64,000 bases of DNA, taken from an uncultured Bacteroidales bacterium (GTDB taxonomy: Bacteria; Bacteroidota; Bacteroidia; Bacteroidales; UBA932). The notes below the pieces were generated by a model. That model saw nothing but the letters and a program-made list of their open reading frames with translations. It did no database searches and was not told where the DNA came from. Shown one piece after another: positions 25,568-34,176 of this stretch. The stretch lies in NCBI GenBank assembly GCA_944323245.1, contig CALURT010000001.1:1-64000 (forward strand), given 5' to 3'. Made by a program: the position numbers and the translations under genes. Position 1 is the first letter of the stretch; each line of letters starts with the position of its first letter.

Positions 25568-27892
25568 ATGGAAATCAGAATTTCTGAAGAACTGAACAGA
25601 ATCATCAATTACGCCAAGGAAGAGGCGATGAGGACAGGCAATTACGGCATATCTCCGGATCACCTGTTTCTCGGCATCATCCGTCACAGGAACAATGCCG
25701 CAGCGGAAGTGCTCGCCGGCCTTGGCGTGGATCTCGACGACATGAAACGTTCGATAGACGAAAGACTGTTTACGAACGAACCGATACCGTTTTCCGAAAC
25801 GGACGCCGTGACGTTTTCCCGCGGAGCGCACAATGTCCTGAGCATGACCGTACTCGAAGCCACACGGCTCATGACGACGGTGGCTTCTCCGGAACATCTC
25901 CTGCTCGCCCTCTGCCATTATGCCGGAGGCGGATTCGGGAAAACGATGCTCTCGGACATGGGCGTGGACTACAAGTCCGTTCTCAACTACATGGAAAAGG
26001 CGGGGCTTCTGCAACCGTACGGCGGAGAAAGTCCGGAACCGCCGCACAACGCTTCCGGGGACATGGAAACCACGCCGGAGCGGAAAGAAAACTCCGTTCT
26101 CGACGATTTCGGATATGACATCACCAAGGCTGCCATGGACGGAAAACTCGACCCTGTAACAGGCAGGGAAACCGAAATAGAACGGGTCATCCAGATTCTC
26201 GGGAGAAGAAAGAAGAACAATCCGATGCTCGTGGGAGACCCGGGCGTAGGAAAATCGGCGATAGTCGAAGGCATTGCCCTGAAAATAGCTTCCGGCGAAG
26301 TACCTCCGTCCCTTCTCGGGAAACGTCTTGTCTCCTTGGACATAGCCTCGGTAGTGGCCGGGACCAAATACAGGGGCGACTTCGAAAAAAGGCTGAAATC
26401 AATAATAAGGGAGATCAGCGGCAACGACGACATAATCCTTTTCATAGACGAATTCCATACGATTGTGGGGGCAGGAGGGGCTTCGGGAAGCCTTGACGCG
26501 GCCAACATGCTGAAACCGGCATTGGCCCGCGGGGAAATCCACTGCATAGGGGCCACCACGATGGATGAATTCGCCAAAATCGTGGAAAAAGACGGGGCTC
26601 TCGACAGAAGATTCCAGAAAATAATGGTCGAACCCACGGACGTGGAACAGACTGTAACCATCCTGCACAGCATCAAGGACGGATACGAGGCACATCACGG
26701 GGTAACGTACAGGGATGATGCCCTCAAGGCCTGCGCCACCCTTTCAGACAGATACATTTCGGACAGGAACCTTCCGGACAAGGCCATTGACGCCATGGAC
26801 GAGGCCGGTTCCATGGTAAAGCTCATGTGTGCGTCGGAAAACTACGGAAGGAAATCGACCGAAGTCACGCCGGAAGACATAGCAGCCGTAATCTCGAAAA
26901 TGACAGGAATCCCGGTAAGCAAGGTGGCCGAATCGGAAATCAGCCGCCTCATGAAGATGAAGGACTGGCTCGGAAAACGCATAGCGGGTCAGGACGAAGC
27001 CATCGACAGCATTGTAAACGCCATAAAAAGAAACAGGGCTGGAATAAAGGATCCTGACAGGCCTATCGGTTCATTCCTCTTCTTCGGACCGACCGGAGTA
27101 GGCAAGACGCAACTTGCAAAATCCCTTGCGGAATACCTTTTCGGTTCGGAGGAGAACATGGTCCGCATGGACATGAGCGAATACATGGAAAAATTTACCG
27201 CTTCAAGGCTTGTAGGAGCCCCTCCGGGCTACGTGGGATACGACGAGGGAGGACAATTGAGCGAAGCCGTCAGAAGAAAACCTTACTGCGTGGTACTCCT
27301 CGACGAAATCGAAAAGGCTCATCCGGACATCTTCAACCTTCTGCTTCAGGTACTTGACGAAGGCAGACTTACCGACAGCAACGGACGCACAGTGAATTTC
27401 CGCAACACCATCGTCATAATGACTTCCAACGTCGGAAGCCGTGAAATATCCGAATTCGGCAACGGTTTGGGATTCATCACCTCCGCATCGAAAAACACGG
27501 ACAACAGAAAAGCCATCGTAGAAAAGGCCGTACGCAGGACATTTCCGCCGGAATTCCTAAACAGGGTCGATGAACAGGTGTTCTTCAATACGCTTGACAG
27601 GGACTCAATGGAAAAGATCATCGGCATCGAGCTGAAAGACCTGAAAAAGCGCATCGGGGCTGCAGGAGCCGATTTAAGCATTACGGCCCGTGCCAGAAAT
27701 TTCATCACAGATGTAGGATTCGATCCCGACTACGGGGCCAGACCTCTCAAGCGGGCCATCCGAAAATACATAGAGGATCCGGTTGCGGAATTCATCATAG
27801 AGATGAAAAGCAGGAAACAGACCTCCGGAAAGCTGCACATCAGCGTAGGACTTTCGAAAGACGGGACAAATACCACGGTTACCTGCAAATGA
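25568..27892 (+). CDS. clpC: ClpA/ClpC-type AAA+ unfoldase
   Basis: 774 residues. It unfolds substrates and feeds them to ClpP. The N-terminal Clp_N double repeat covers residues about 1-145. NBD1 has Walker A G-D-P-G-V-G-K-S and Walker B I-I-L-F-I-D-E; NBD2 has G-P-T-G-V-G-K-T and V-V-L-L-D-E-I-E. The tripeptide L-G-F in G-N-G-L-G-F is the ClpP-docking loop. Between NBD1 and NBD2 only about 20 residues separate D-E-A-G-S from T-P-E-D-I. ClpC relatives have a coiled-coil/UVR-type middle domain of several dozen residues there, so this protein is ClpA-like in layout. The symbol clpC follows phylum custom and could equally be clpA. Confidence 0.9.
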   Translation: MEIRISEELNRIINYAKEEAMRTGNYGISPDHLFLGIIRHRNNAAAEVLAGLGVDLDDMKRSIDERLFTNEPIPFSETDAVTFSRGAHNVLSMTVLEATRLMTTVASPEHLLLALCHYAGGGFGKTMLSDMGVDYKSVLNYMEKAGLLQPYGGESPEPPHNASGDMETTPERKENSVLDDFGYDITKAAMDGKLDPVTGRETEIERVIQILGRRKKNNPMLVGDPGVGKSAIVEGIALKIASGEVPPSLLGKRLVSLDIASVVAGTKYRGDFEKRLKSIIREISGNDDIILFIDEFHTIVGAGGASGSLDAANMLKPALARGEIHCIGATTMDEFAKIVEKDGALDRRFQKIMVEPTDVEQTVTILHSIKDGYEAHHGVTYRDDALKACATLSDRYISDRNLPDKAIDAMDEAGSMVKLMCASENYGRKSTEVTPEDIAAVISKMTGIPVSKVAESEISRLMKMKDWLGKRIAGQDEAIDSIVNAIKRNRAGIKDPDRPIGSFLFFGPTGVGKTQLAKSLAEYLFGSEENMVRMDMSEYMEKFTASRLVGAPPGYVGYDEGGQLSEAVRRKPYCVVLLDEIEKAHPDIFNLLLQVLDEGRLTDSNGRTVNFRNTIVIMTSNVGSREISEFGNGLGFITSASKNTDNRKAIVEKAVRRTFPPEFLNRVDEQVFFNTLDRDSMEKIIGIELKDLKKRIGAAGADLSITARARNFITDVGFDPDYGARPLKRAIRKYIEDPVAEFIIEMKSRKQTSGKLHISVGLSKDGTNTTVTCK

Positions 27893-28007
27893 CGTCGGTT
27901 ATTTCCAGTTCCATATCCTTCGCAAGATCGAGAAGCACTGAAAGGGACTGCTCCGAAGAAATGAACGGGGAAATGGATTCGATTGAAGTGTAGGAAAAAG
28001 TATTCAT
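27879..28007 (-). CDS. Small hypothetical protein (42 residues)
   Basis: A 42-codon frame MNTFSYTSIESISPFISSEQ... ending V-I-C-R, opposite the Clp gene and overlapping its last 14 nt. A perfect -7 box TACTTTTG lies 28 nt upstream (28035-28042 on the minus strand). The leader is T/A-rich as in other genes here. The predicted peptide is amphipathic without signal peptide or cysteines pairs. I do not recognise a family. The promoter makes expression plausible, but coding conservation cannot be judged from one genome. Confidence 0.4.
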   Translation of the reverse strand: MNTFSYTSIESISPFISSEQSLSVLLDLAKDMELEITDVICR

Positions 28008-28034
28008 GACAACTTGTTTTTTTGTTTCACGATA

Positions 28035-28042
28035 CAAAAGTA
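28035..28042 (-). promoter_or_regulatory. -7 box for the small 27879-28007 gene
   Basis: Minus strand TACTTTTG, exact TAnnTTTG. Next to it AGTAG-ACC-CTACT (28039-28051) is a short inverted repeat that may be an operator. No TTG at the usual 19-21 bp. Confidence 0.4.
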
Positions 28043-28091
28043 GACCCTACTTGTACCAAAGTACGGCACATTAAATAAAATCAGATAAAAA

Positions 28092-28772
28092 ATGTTGAAA
28101 CTTGCAATATTCGACTTGGACGGGACGCTCCTGAACACTATCGAAGACCTCGGGAACGCCTGCAACCATGCCCTGAAAATGTGCGGCTGTCCGGAAAGGA
28201 AGCCTGAAGAATACAATTTCCTTGTAGGCCGCGGAATATACAATCTTTTCCGGGGAGCATTGCCGGAAGGGGAAAGAAACGAAGAAAACATCATGAAAAT
28301 GAAAAGTTTCTTCATACCATATTACAATGAGCACAAATGCGACAGGACGAGACCGTACGAAGGTGTGCCTGAAATGCTCGGCGCCTTACGGTCGGCAGGG
28401 ATAGGACTCGGAGTGGCGTCCAACAAATACCAGGAAGGGACGGAAAAACTCGTTGCGAGGTATTTCCCTGACATTGACTTCGTAAAGGTCATAGGACAAA
28501 GGGACGGCAGGCCCATCAAGCCCGACCCTGGAATAGTAAGGGAAATACAGGCTGCCGCCGGCAACGCAACTGACGACGAGACAGTATACATCGGGGATTC
28601 CGACGTGGACATGCAGACCGGGGCCAACGCCGGAGTCAGGACAATAGGGGTTTCCTACGGGTTCCGCAGCAGGGAGGAACTCGCCGCATACTCTCCGTGG
28701 GCAGTCTGCGATACTCCTGAAGAAGTGGCCGGAACAATATTGGAAAATACCGTAATGCAAAAAAATAAATGA
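28092..28772 (+). CDS. HAD-superfamily phosphatase (phosphoglycolate phosphatase-like)
   Basis: 226 residues. Motif I D-L-D-G-T-L-L-N-T provides the nucleophile Asp near residue 9; motif II is V-A-S-N-K; the lysine of motif III lies in R-P-I-K-P-D-P; motif IV is I-G-D-S-D-V-D-M. The helical cap between motif I and II is the C1 (Gph/PGMB-like) type. It probably dephosphorylates a small phosphometabolite in the cytoplasm; the true substrate is not set by sequence. Its stop overlaps the start of the esterase gene (ATGA), so the two are translationally coupled. Confidence 0.85.
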   Translation: MLKLAIFDLDGTLLNTIEDLGNACNHALKMCGCPERKPEEYNFLVGRGIYNLFRGALPEGERNEENIMKMKSFFIPYYNEHKCDRTRPYEGVPEMLGALRSAGIGLGVASNKYQEGTEKLVARYFPDIDFVKVIGQRDGRPIKPDPGIVREIQAAAGNATDDETVYIGDSDVDMQTGANAGVRTIGVSYGFRSREELAAYSPWAVCDTPEEVAGTILENTVMQKNK

Positions 28773-29737
28773 AGATGAAAACAAAGACAATACTCGTCAC
28801 AATGCTTCTCGCCGTGATTCCGTTCATGGCGGGAACGGCACGTGAAAAGGCAATCCTGCCCGACGGCACCTATATGTTTGCCCAAAGGGATACATGCGAT
28901 CTCTTTCTCGACGTCTATGATCCGGCGGAAGGCAGCGAAACCTCTGTCGGAGGAAAGGAAAAGCCGGCGATAATATTCGTGTTCGGGGGCGGCTTCATCA
29001 GCGGAAGCCGTGACGAAGCATATTATACCGGATGGTACAAGACATTGACAGACAACGGATACAGGGTAATAGCGATAGACTACCGCCTCGGGCTCAAAGG
29101 CGCCACGAAAGTAGGTGTGGCACAGGTGAACGCCATCGACAAGGCCATCCACCTCGCCGTAGAAGACCTGTTCAGCGCCACTGCGTATATATTGGAAAAT
29201 GCTGAGACTCTCGGAGTGGACCCCGCCAATATAGTCATAAGCGGCTCATCCGCCGGAGCGATTACGGTTCTTCAGGCCGACTATGAGCTGAGCAACAGGA
29301 CAGAATACGCAGCCGTACTGCCTGAAGGATTCGAATATGCCGGCGTGATATCGTTTTCCGGAGGAATCCTTTCGAGACACGGGAAACTTAAATACGGGAA
29401 TGAGCCGGCGCCGACCATGCTTCTCCACGGCACGGAAGACAAAGTGGTCAACTACAAGCAGATCACCCTGTTCAATATCGGATTTTTCGGTTCCGACAAG
29501 ATAGCTTCGAGGTTCGAAAAGTTCGGCTATGTCTACAATATCCTGAGATATGAAGGCAACGGACATGAAATAGCAAGCCTGATGGGAAGCACGACCGACG
29601 AACAGTTCGAATTCATCGAGACAAACGTGATGCAGGGCAAGCGCCGCATCGTGGACATGACCGTCTACGACCCTGAAATCAAAAGCAAGGGCGTAAGCAA
29701 GTCAAGAAAAGAACTGTACGGAGGAGGTGGGGATTAA
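28769..29737 (+). CDS. Secreted alpha/beta-hydrolase (esterase-like)
   Basis: 322 residues with an N-terminal signal peptide (ILVTMLLAVIPFMAGTA). The alpha/beta-hydrolase fold of the carboxylesterase/BD-FAE kind is shown by the oxyanion G-G-G (73-75), nucleophile S161 in G-S-S-A-G, acid D224 in H-G-T-E-D and H266 in G-N-G-H-E. It should act in the periplasm or outside on an ester, possibly a carbohydrate ester, but no glycan genes adjoin it. It is coupled to the HAD gene by ATGA and converges with the nucleoside phosphorylase gene, overlapping it by 4 nt. Confidence 0.85.
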   Translation: MKMKTKTILVTMLLAVIPFMAGTAREKAILPDGTYMFAQRDTCDLFLDVYDPAEGSETSVGGKEKPAIIFVFGGGFISGSRDEAYYTGWYKTLTDNGYRVIAIDYRLGLKGATKVGVAQVNAIDKAIHLAVEDLFSATAYILENAETLGVDPANIVISGSSAGAITVLQADYELSNRTEYAAVLPEGFEYAGVISFSGGILSRHGKLKYGNEPAPTMLLHGTEDKVVNYKQITLFNIGFFGSDKIASRFEKFGYVYNILRYEGNGHEIASLMGSTTDEQFEFIETNVMQGKRRIVDMTVYDPEIKSKGVSKSRKELYGGGGD

Positions 29738-30603
29738 TCCTCCGTCAGTTTGCCGAGGGCCAGTTCTATGAGTTTCCGGACCTGTGGCTTGTAGTCAGGA
29801 TTGCTCGATTTGAGATAACGGTTAGCGATTATGCAGCATACCGTACCGGCATTGTGACCGAGGTGGGCGGCGATACCGGCAATTGCGGAGCCTTCCATCT
29901 CGAAATTGGTCACCCTCCATTCTCCGAATCTGAACGACTCGAAGGTGTCAAGCATGTCCGGCATTGCCAGCGGCATTCTCAGGACCCTTCCCTGCGGTCC
30001 GTAAAATCCCGAAGCCGCTATAGTCATACCCTTTATGGTACAGTCGGCGAACTTCGCGGACATTCTGGCCCCTGCCCTGACGAAATACGGGTCGGGGAGA
30101 TGGCGGTTCCAGCCTGTATGCTTCTTGAAAGCCTCTTCAATGTCCGGCATGGCTATGGCATCCCTGCCGGCGTACCAGTTCAGAAGGCCGTCACACCCTA
30201 TCGAAATATGGGCGAACACGAACGAACCGAGCGGAATATCAGGTTGGATGGCCCCTGAAGTGCCTATACGCAGAATGTCCAACGATTTCTTCTCTTTTCT
30301 TATCTCCCTTGTCTTGAAATCTATGTTTGCAAGGGCATCCAGTTCATTCATGACAATGTCGATATTGTCCGTACCGATGCCGGTGGATATTACGGAAAGT
30401 CTCTTGCCTGCGTATTTTCCTGTCACAGACACGAATTCGCGTGACTGTTTCCTGAACTCTATATCCTGCAGATATTCCGAAACCATGTCGACCCGCCCCG
30501 GATCTCCTACAAGAATGATTCTGTCGGCAAGTTCTTCGGGCCTGATATGAAGATGGAATACCGACCCGTCATCATTGATGATCAATTCTGATTCTGCTAT
30601 CAT
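29734..30603 (-). CDS. Nucleoside phosphorylase (uridine phosphorylase-like)
   Basis: 289 residues of the PNP/UDP phosphorylase family: phosphate-binding V-G-D-P-G-R at the start, S-T-G-I-G-T-D-N-I, I-G-T-S-G-A-I, and the ribose/purine-pyrimidine site T-N-F-E-M-E-G-S. It splits a nucleoside with phosphate to base and ribose-1-phosphate in salvage. Whether it prefers uridine or purines cannot be decided here; the F-E-M-E motif and overall length fit uridine-phosphorylase-like members. Divergent from DUF4293. Confidence 0.87.
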   Translation of the reverse strand: MIAESELIINDDGSVFHLHIRPEELADRIILVGDPGRVDMVSEYLQDIEFRKQSREFVSVTGKYAGKRLSVISTGIGTDNIDIVMNELDALANIDFKTREIRKEKKSLDILRIGTSGAIQPDIPLGSFVFAHISIGCDGLLNWYAGRDAIAMPDIEEAFKKHTGWNRHLPDPYFVRAGARMSAKFADCTIKGMTIAASGFYGPQGRVLRMPLAMPDMLDTFESFRFGEWRVTNFEMEGSAIAGIAAHLGHNAGTVCCIIANRYLKSSNPDYKPQVRKLIELALGKLTED

Positions 30604-30658
30604 GTGTCCTTCAAATTAAACTATGACGGTAAATATAGTTTTTTATTGTGATTTTTCC

Positions 30659-30666
30659 TACTTTTG
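30659..30666 (+). promoter_or_regulatory. -7 box that fixes the DUF4293 start
   Basis: TACTTTTG, exact TAnnTTTG. It overlaps the first in-frame ATG (30664), so translation must begin at the later ATG, 30694. Confidence 0.55.
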
Positions 30667-30693
30667 TCGCTCCAAACGAAAAAAAACGATATT

Positions 30694-31125
30694 ATGTGGC
30701 AACGTATCCAGACATTATATCTCGGCATCGCAACCATCCTTCTCGGTTCGATGTTCTTCTCAAGGGTAGCGACGATAATGGCGCCAGAAGGAGAAGAAAC
30801 GGTCATAATGTACTATAAAAAGGTGGAATACCTGATGTTTCTCATCATGGTCTTTTCCGCAAACGCCATTGCACTGTTCTCCTTCAAGGCAAGGATACTG
30901 CAGATGAGGCTTACCGTGATAAACATCATCCTGCTGGCCGCCCTTCAGATCTGGCTCGGGGTGGACTTCCTGCGGAACCATGACGAAATGGTGTTTTCCA
31001 TCACGACTGTATTCCCTCTTGTGGCCCTGATACTTGACATCCTTGCAGTCAGGGGAATAGCCCTCGATGAAGCCATGGTGCAGTCTGCATACAGGCTGAG
31101 GTCTTCGAAAAGGCACAGGAAATAG
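30694..31125 (+). CDS. DUF4293 membrane protein
   Basis: 143 residues from MWQRIQTLYL, the usual start motif of this Bacteroidota-specific family (M-x-Q-R-I-Q-T-x-Y-L). Four hydrophobic helices are seen: about 6-24, 45-62, 70-88 and 99-117, then a short basic tail ending K-R-H-R-K. Function unknown. It converges with the LytTR regulator gene, 8 nt between stops. Confidence 0.85.
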   Translation: MWQRIQTLYLGIATILLGSMFFSRVATIMAPEGEETVIMYYKKVEYLMFLIMVFSANAIALFSFKARILQMRLTVINIILLAALQIWLGVDFLRNHDEMVFSITTVFPLVALILDILAVRGIALDEAMVQSAYRLRSSKRHRK

Positions 31126-31133
31126 GTCTCCTG

Positions 31134-31997
31134 TCAGACGGCCGGTTCTTCCGGAGTGAATTTTTCCAATACGTTGCCGATATACGTCCTGGTCACGGAT
31201 ATCGACGGAATTTTTTCATTGTCTATATCGAGATAATAGCCGTCGGCCTCCTTTCTCAACACCTTCACCTTCTCGAGATTGACGATATATTTGCGATGGC
31301 AGCGGACAAGAGGGCCGTTGCGGAAAGTCTCCTCCACCGTTTTCAGCCTGCACCTCAGCATATATGTCTTCAGTTCTCCCCTGTTGTCGGAATACCATAC
31401 CTTTATATAATTGTCATCCGACTCTATATAATAAAGGTTGGAGGTGCTGACCGAGAGTTTCAGGGCTCCGCTGTTGTCGAAAAGGGTGATCTTGCTGTCC
31501 CGCCTGCGTTCCTCGTCCGAAATCACGTTGTTGCATCTCATGAGCCTGATCGTCCTGTTTTTCTCGACGATGGTAAAAAACATTCCCGATATTATATACG
31601 GAATTATCAGAGATATGGAACCGTACAGAAGCGCCTTGGCGAATATCTGCAATGCCGGGAGGCGGGGACGGTCCGTGATTTCGACGGTGACCCCGGTGTA
31701 CAGCAGACAGATGATCACGACTTCCGCTATGCACCAGAGGACATAACCCAGGTACGTGAAGACGACATATTTCTTCAGATGATACATCAGTACCCTGCTG
31801 AAAATCAGGAAAAGTATCGAGGCCGCAGCGAATCCGGCCGTAAACAGGAAGAATACGGAATTGCCGAGACGGAACCACGCCGTATCCGAAAAAGGAATGT
31901 AGATATTCAGGAACACGACGGCAAACAGCACGGAAAATGTCAGCGTACCTATAAGCTGAAACTTTTCCAGAAGATATGACGGCAGCTTCTTGTTCAT
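31134..31997 (-). CDS. Membrane-anchored LytTR transcription regulator
   Basis: 287 residues. The first ~155 residues contain about four transmembrane helices. Residues about 180-280 are a LytTR DNA-binding domain (I-E-S-D-D-N-Y-I-K-V-W-Y, L-V-R-C-H-R-K-Y-I-V-N-L). There is no receiver domain, so this is a one-component regulator that senses something in or at the membrane. It is divergent from the fab operon across about 200 bp, so control of fab genes or of itself is plausible but unproven. Two TATATTTG boxes (32018-32025 and 32032-32039, minus strand) lie upstream. Confidence 0.85.
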   Translation of the reverse strand: MNKKLPSYLLEKFQLIGTLTFSVLFAVVFLNIYIPFSDTAWFRLGNSVFFLFTAGFAAASILFLIFSRVLMYHLKKYVVFTYLGYVLWCIAEVVIICLLYTGVTVEITDRPRLPALQIFAKALLYGSISLIIPYIISGMFFTIVEKNRTIRLMRCNNVISDEERRRDSKITLFDNSGALKLSVSTSNLYYIESDDNYIKVWYSDNRGELKTYMLRCRLKTVEETFRNGPLVRCHRKYIVNLEKVKVLRKEADGYYLDIDNEKIPSISVTRTYIGNVLEKFTPEEPAV

Positions 31998-32017
31998 ACC
32001 CGTTAACCTTTAATCCG

Positions 32018-32025
32018 CAAATATA
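32018..32025 (-). promoter_or_regulatory. -7 box for the LytTR regulator
   Basis: Minus strand TATATTTG; a second identical box lies at 32032-32039. Either fits TAnnTTTG; no proper -33 was found for either. Confidence 0.45.
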
Positions 32026-32088
32026 CGCCGACAAATATACAAATTTTACCACAAATACGGAGATTTCGCAACACGTACGACCGGAAAC

Positions 32089-32102
32089 GGCGGCCGGCCG
32101 CC
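32089..32102. other. GC-rich perfect palindrome in the LytTR/fabH gap
   Basis: GGCGGCCGGCCGCC is its own reverse complement, 14 bp, set in AT-rich DNA between divergent promoters. Flanking direct copies of CCACAAATA lie at 32049-32057 and 32122-32130. It may be an operator; no regulator can be assigned. Confidence 0.4.
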
Positions 32103-32154
32103 ACAATATCCGAAAGAATCGCCACAAATATTTCTTCTTTATGAAATTCAATAG

Positions 32155-32162
32155 TAATTTTG
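32155..32162 (+). promoter_or_regulatory. -7 box for the fab operon
   Basis: TAATTTTG fits TAnnTTTG, 37 nt before fabH. No clear TTG at the -33 distance. Confidence 0.45.
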
Positions 32163-32199
32163 TCAGGTTTTTGAAAAATTATCTGAATAACAAGTCAAT

Positions 32200-33147
32200 A
32201 TGAAAATCATCGGAACGGGAAGCGTAATTCCCAAAAAAATCGTCACGAACGACATGCTTTCTGAGTTTCTCGACACCAGCGACGCATGGATCTATCCGAG
32301 AACCGGTATCAAATACAGACATGTGATTTCTGACGAAAAGCTCGAAGACATGGCCATCGAGGCTGCCAGGAAAGCCCTCGACGACGCAGGAATGAAAGCG
32401 GAAGAGCTTGATTTCATAATCTGCTCCAACGTAGTCAACGAATATGTCACCCCGTCGCTCAGCTGCATAATCCAGGGCGGCATCGGGGCCACCTGCCCGT
32501 GCATCGACATCAACTGCGCATGCGCCGGCTTCATCTACGCCCTCGACCTCGCCGAAGCGCAGTACAAGGCCGGAAGGGTAAAGAACGTCCTGATAGTCTG
32601 CGCAGAAGAGCCTACGAGAATGACAAGCTGGAAAGACAGGAACGTATGCGTACTCTTCGGAGACGGCGCAGGCGCAGCAGTGCTTACCGAAGGTGACAAC
32701 ATCAAGGGCATCAAGCTGTCGGCCGCAAGTGCCACGGACAAACTCTACCAGATCCGCACCCTCGAACCGACTCCGTATATCACCAAGGAAGAGCAGAACA
32801 TCAGCCTTCAGTTGAAAGGTCAGGATGTGTTCAAGTTCGCTGTCAAGGCTTCGAGCGGAGATATAAAATATCTTCTCGACCAATTGCACATGAAAGCCGA
32901 AGACGTGGACAAATACCTGCTTCACCAGGCAAATATACGTATCATCCACGCTATCAGGGACTATTTGGAGCAGCCTGACGAGAAGTTCCCTACCAATGTG
33001 GAAAACCACGGCAACTCCTCATCCGCCAGTTGCCCTATCCTCCTCGACGAATGCAGACGCAACGGGACCGTCAAGAAAGGCGACATCCTCGCATTGAGCG
33101 CATTCGGAGCCGGATTCATTTCGGGAGCAGCCATCATGGAGCTGTAA
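32200..33147 (+). CDS. fabH: 3-oxoacyl-ACP synthase III
   Basis: 315 residues. It condenses acetyl-CoA (or another starter acyl-CoA) with malonyl-ACP to begin fatty-acid synthesis. Catalytic triad in the usual places: C108 in C-A-C-A-G-F, H242 in L-L-H-Q-A-N, and N272 in H-G-N-S-S. It heads a four-gene fatty-acid operon (fabH-fabK-fabF-fabZ) with short gaps. A starter preference, such as branched or straight chain, is not evident. Confidence 0.9.
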   Translation: MKIIGTGSVIPKKIVTNDMLSEFLDTSDAWIYPRTGIKYRHVISDEKLEDMAIEAARKALDDAGMKAEELDFIICSNVVNEYVTPSLSCIIQGGIGATCPCIDINCACAGFIYALDLAEAQYKAGRVKNVLIVCAEEPTRMTSWKDRNVCVLFGDGAGAAVLTEGDNIKGIKLSAASATDKLYQIRTLEPTPYITKEEQNISLQLKGQDVFKFAVKASSGDIKYLLDQLHMKAEDVDKYLLHQANIRIIHAIRDYLEQPDEKFPTNVENHGNSSSASCPILLDECRRNGTVKKGDILALSAFGAGFISGAAIMEL

Positions 33148-33205
33148 ACCGCTCCCTACTATAATAGAGATAAAGACGAATAAGATATACTAAAACCTGA
33201 ATAAA

Positions 33206-34150
33206 ATGATTAAAAGCAGAATCTGCGAAATTCTCGGCATCGAATACCCTCTGTTCCAGGGAGGAATGGCATGGATCGCCGATGCCTCGTTGGCATCGGC
33301 AGTGTCCAATGCCGGAGGTCTCGGACTGATTTCCTCCATCAACGCCGGAACGGAAGCTGTCCGTGCCGAGATACGCAAATGCAAAGAACTGACTGACAAA
33401 CCTTTCGGGGTAAACATAATGCTTCAGGCTCCTAACGCCGGAGAAATAGCCCGGATGGTGGTGGAAGAAGGGGTGAAAATCCTGACCACAGGGGCAGGCT
33501 CGCCCGCCCCTTACATGGAAATGTGGAAAGAAGCCGGCATCAGTGTGATACCGGTGATAGCATCCGTAGCCCTTGCCCTTAAAGTGCAGGCGCTCGGCGC
33601 TACTGCGGTAGTGGCTGAAGGAGCTGAATCCGGAGGCCATGTCGGAGAACTCCACACCATGGCTCTTGTTCCTCAGGTAGCGGATGCCGTGGACATACCC
33701 GTCATCGCAGCCGGAGGTATCTGCGACGGACGTGGAGCTGCCGCAGCCTTCATTCTCGGAGCTGATGCCGTCCAGGTAGGCACGAGATTCATCGCAGCCG
33801 ACGAATGCACCGTACACCAGAACTACAAGGACAGAATCGTCAAGGCTTCGGACATCTCCACCATAGTCACGGGAAAAACTCTCGGACATCCGGTAAGGTC
33901 GCTGAAGACACCGTTTTCCAATACTTTTGCAAAAATGGAGGCCGATCCTTCCGTAAAACCGGAAGAAATACTATCTTTCGGGACCGGAGCACTGCGCAGG
34001 GCGGTGAAAGAAGGCGATCCTGACGGCAGCTACATGGCAGGAGAATGCGCCGGAATGGTCAAAAGGACCGAGCCGGCACGCGACATAGTCGCTGACATAA
34101 TCGGCGGAGCCGAAAGGATTCTGTCGGAAGCAGGCTCCCGATTGGTATGA
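33206..34150 (+). CDS. fabK: Enoyl-ACP reductase II (FMN, FabK-type)
   Basis: 314 residues of the nitronate monooxygenase/FabK TIM-barrel family: Q-G-G-M-A-W-I-A at the start, S-N-A-G-G-L-G, G-V-N-I-M-L, E-G-A-E-S-G-G-H-V-G and A-A-G-G-I-C-D-G for FMN binding. The surrounding fab genes decide FabK over nitronate monooxygenase. It performs the last reduction of the elongation cycle. FabK enzymes are insensitive to triclosan, unlike FabI (known of the family). No FabI is in the window. Confidence 0.85.
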   Translation: MIKSRICEILGIEYPLFQGGMAWIADASLASAVSNAGGLGLISSINAGTEAVRAEIRKCKELTDKPFGVNIMLQAPNAGEIARMVVEEGVKILTTGAGSPAPYMEMWKEAGISVIPVIASVALALKVQALGATAVVAEGAESGGHVGELHTMALVPQVADAVDIPVIAAGGICDGRGAAAAFILGADAVQVGTRFIAADECTVHQNYKDRIVKASDISTIVTGKTLGHPVRSLKTPFSNTFAKMEADPSVKPEEILSFGTGALRRAVKEGDPDGSYMAGECAGMVKRTEPARDIVADIIGGAERILSEAGSRLV

Positions 34151-34176
34151 TTAACAATATTAAAACTGACGAATAA

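Noticed and set aside
28035..28091. Toxin-antitoxin or attachment-site reading of the repeats before the HAD gene
   Set aside because: Only one small frame and one short inverted repeat are present; no partner gene or duplicated core was found.
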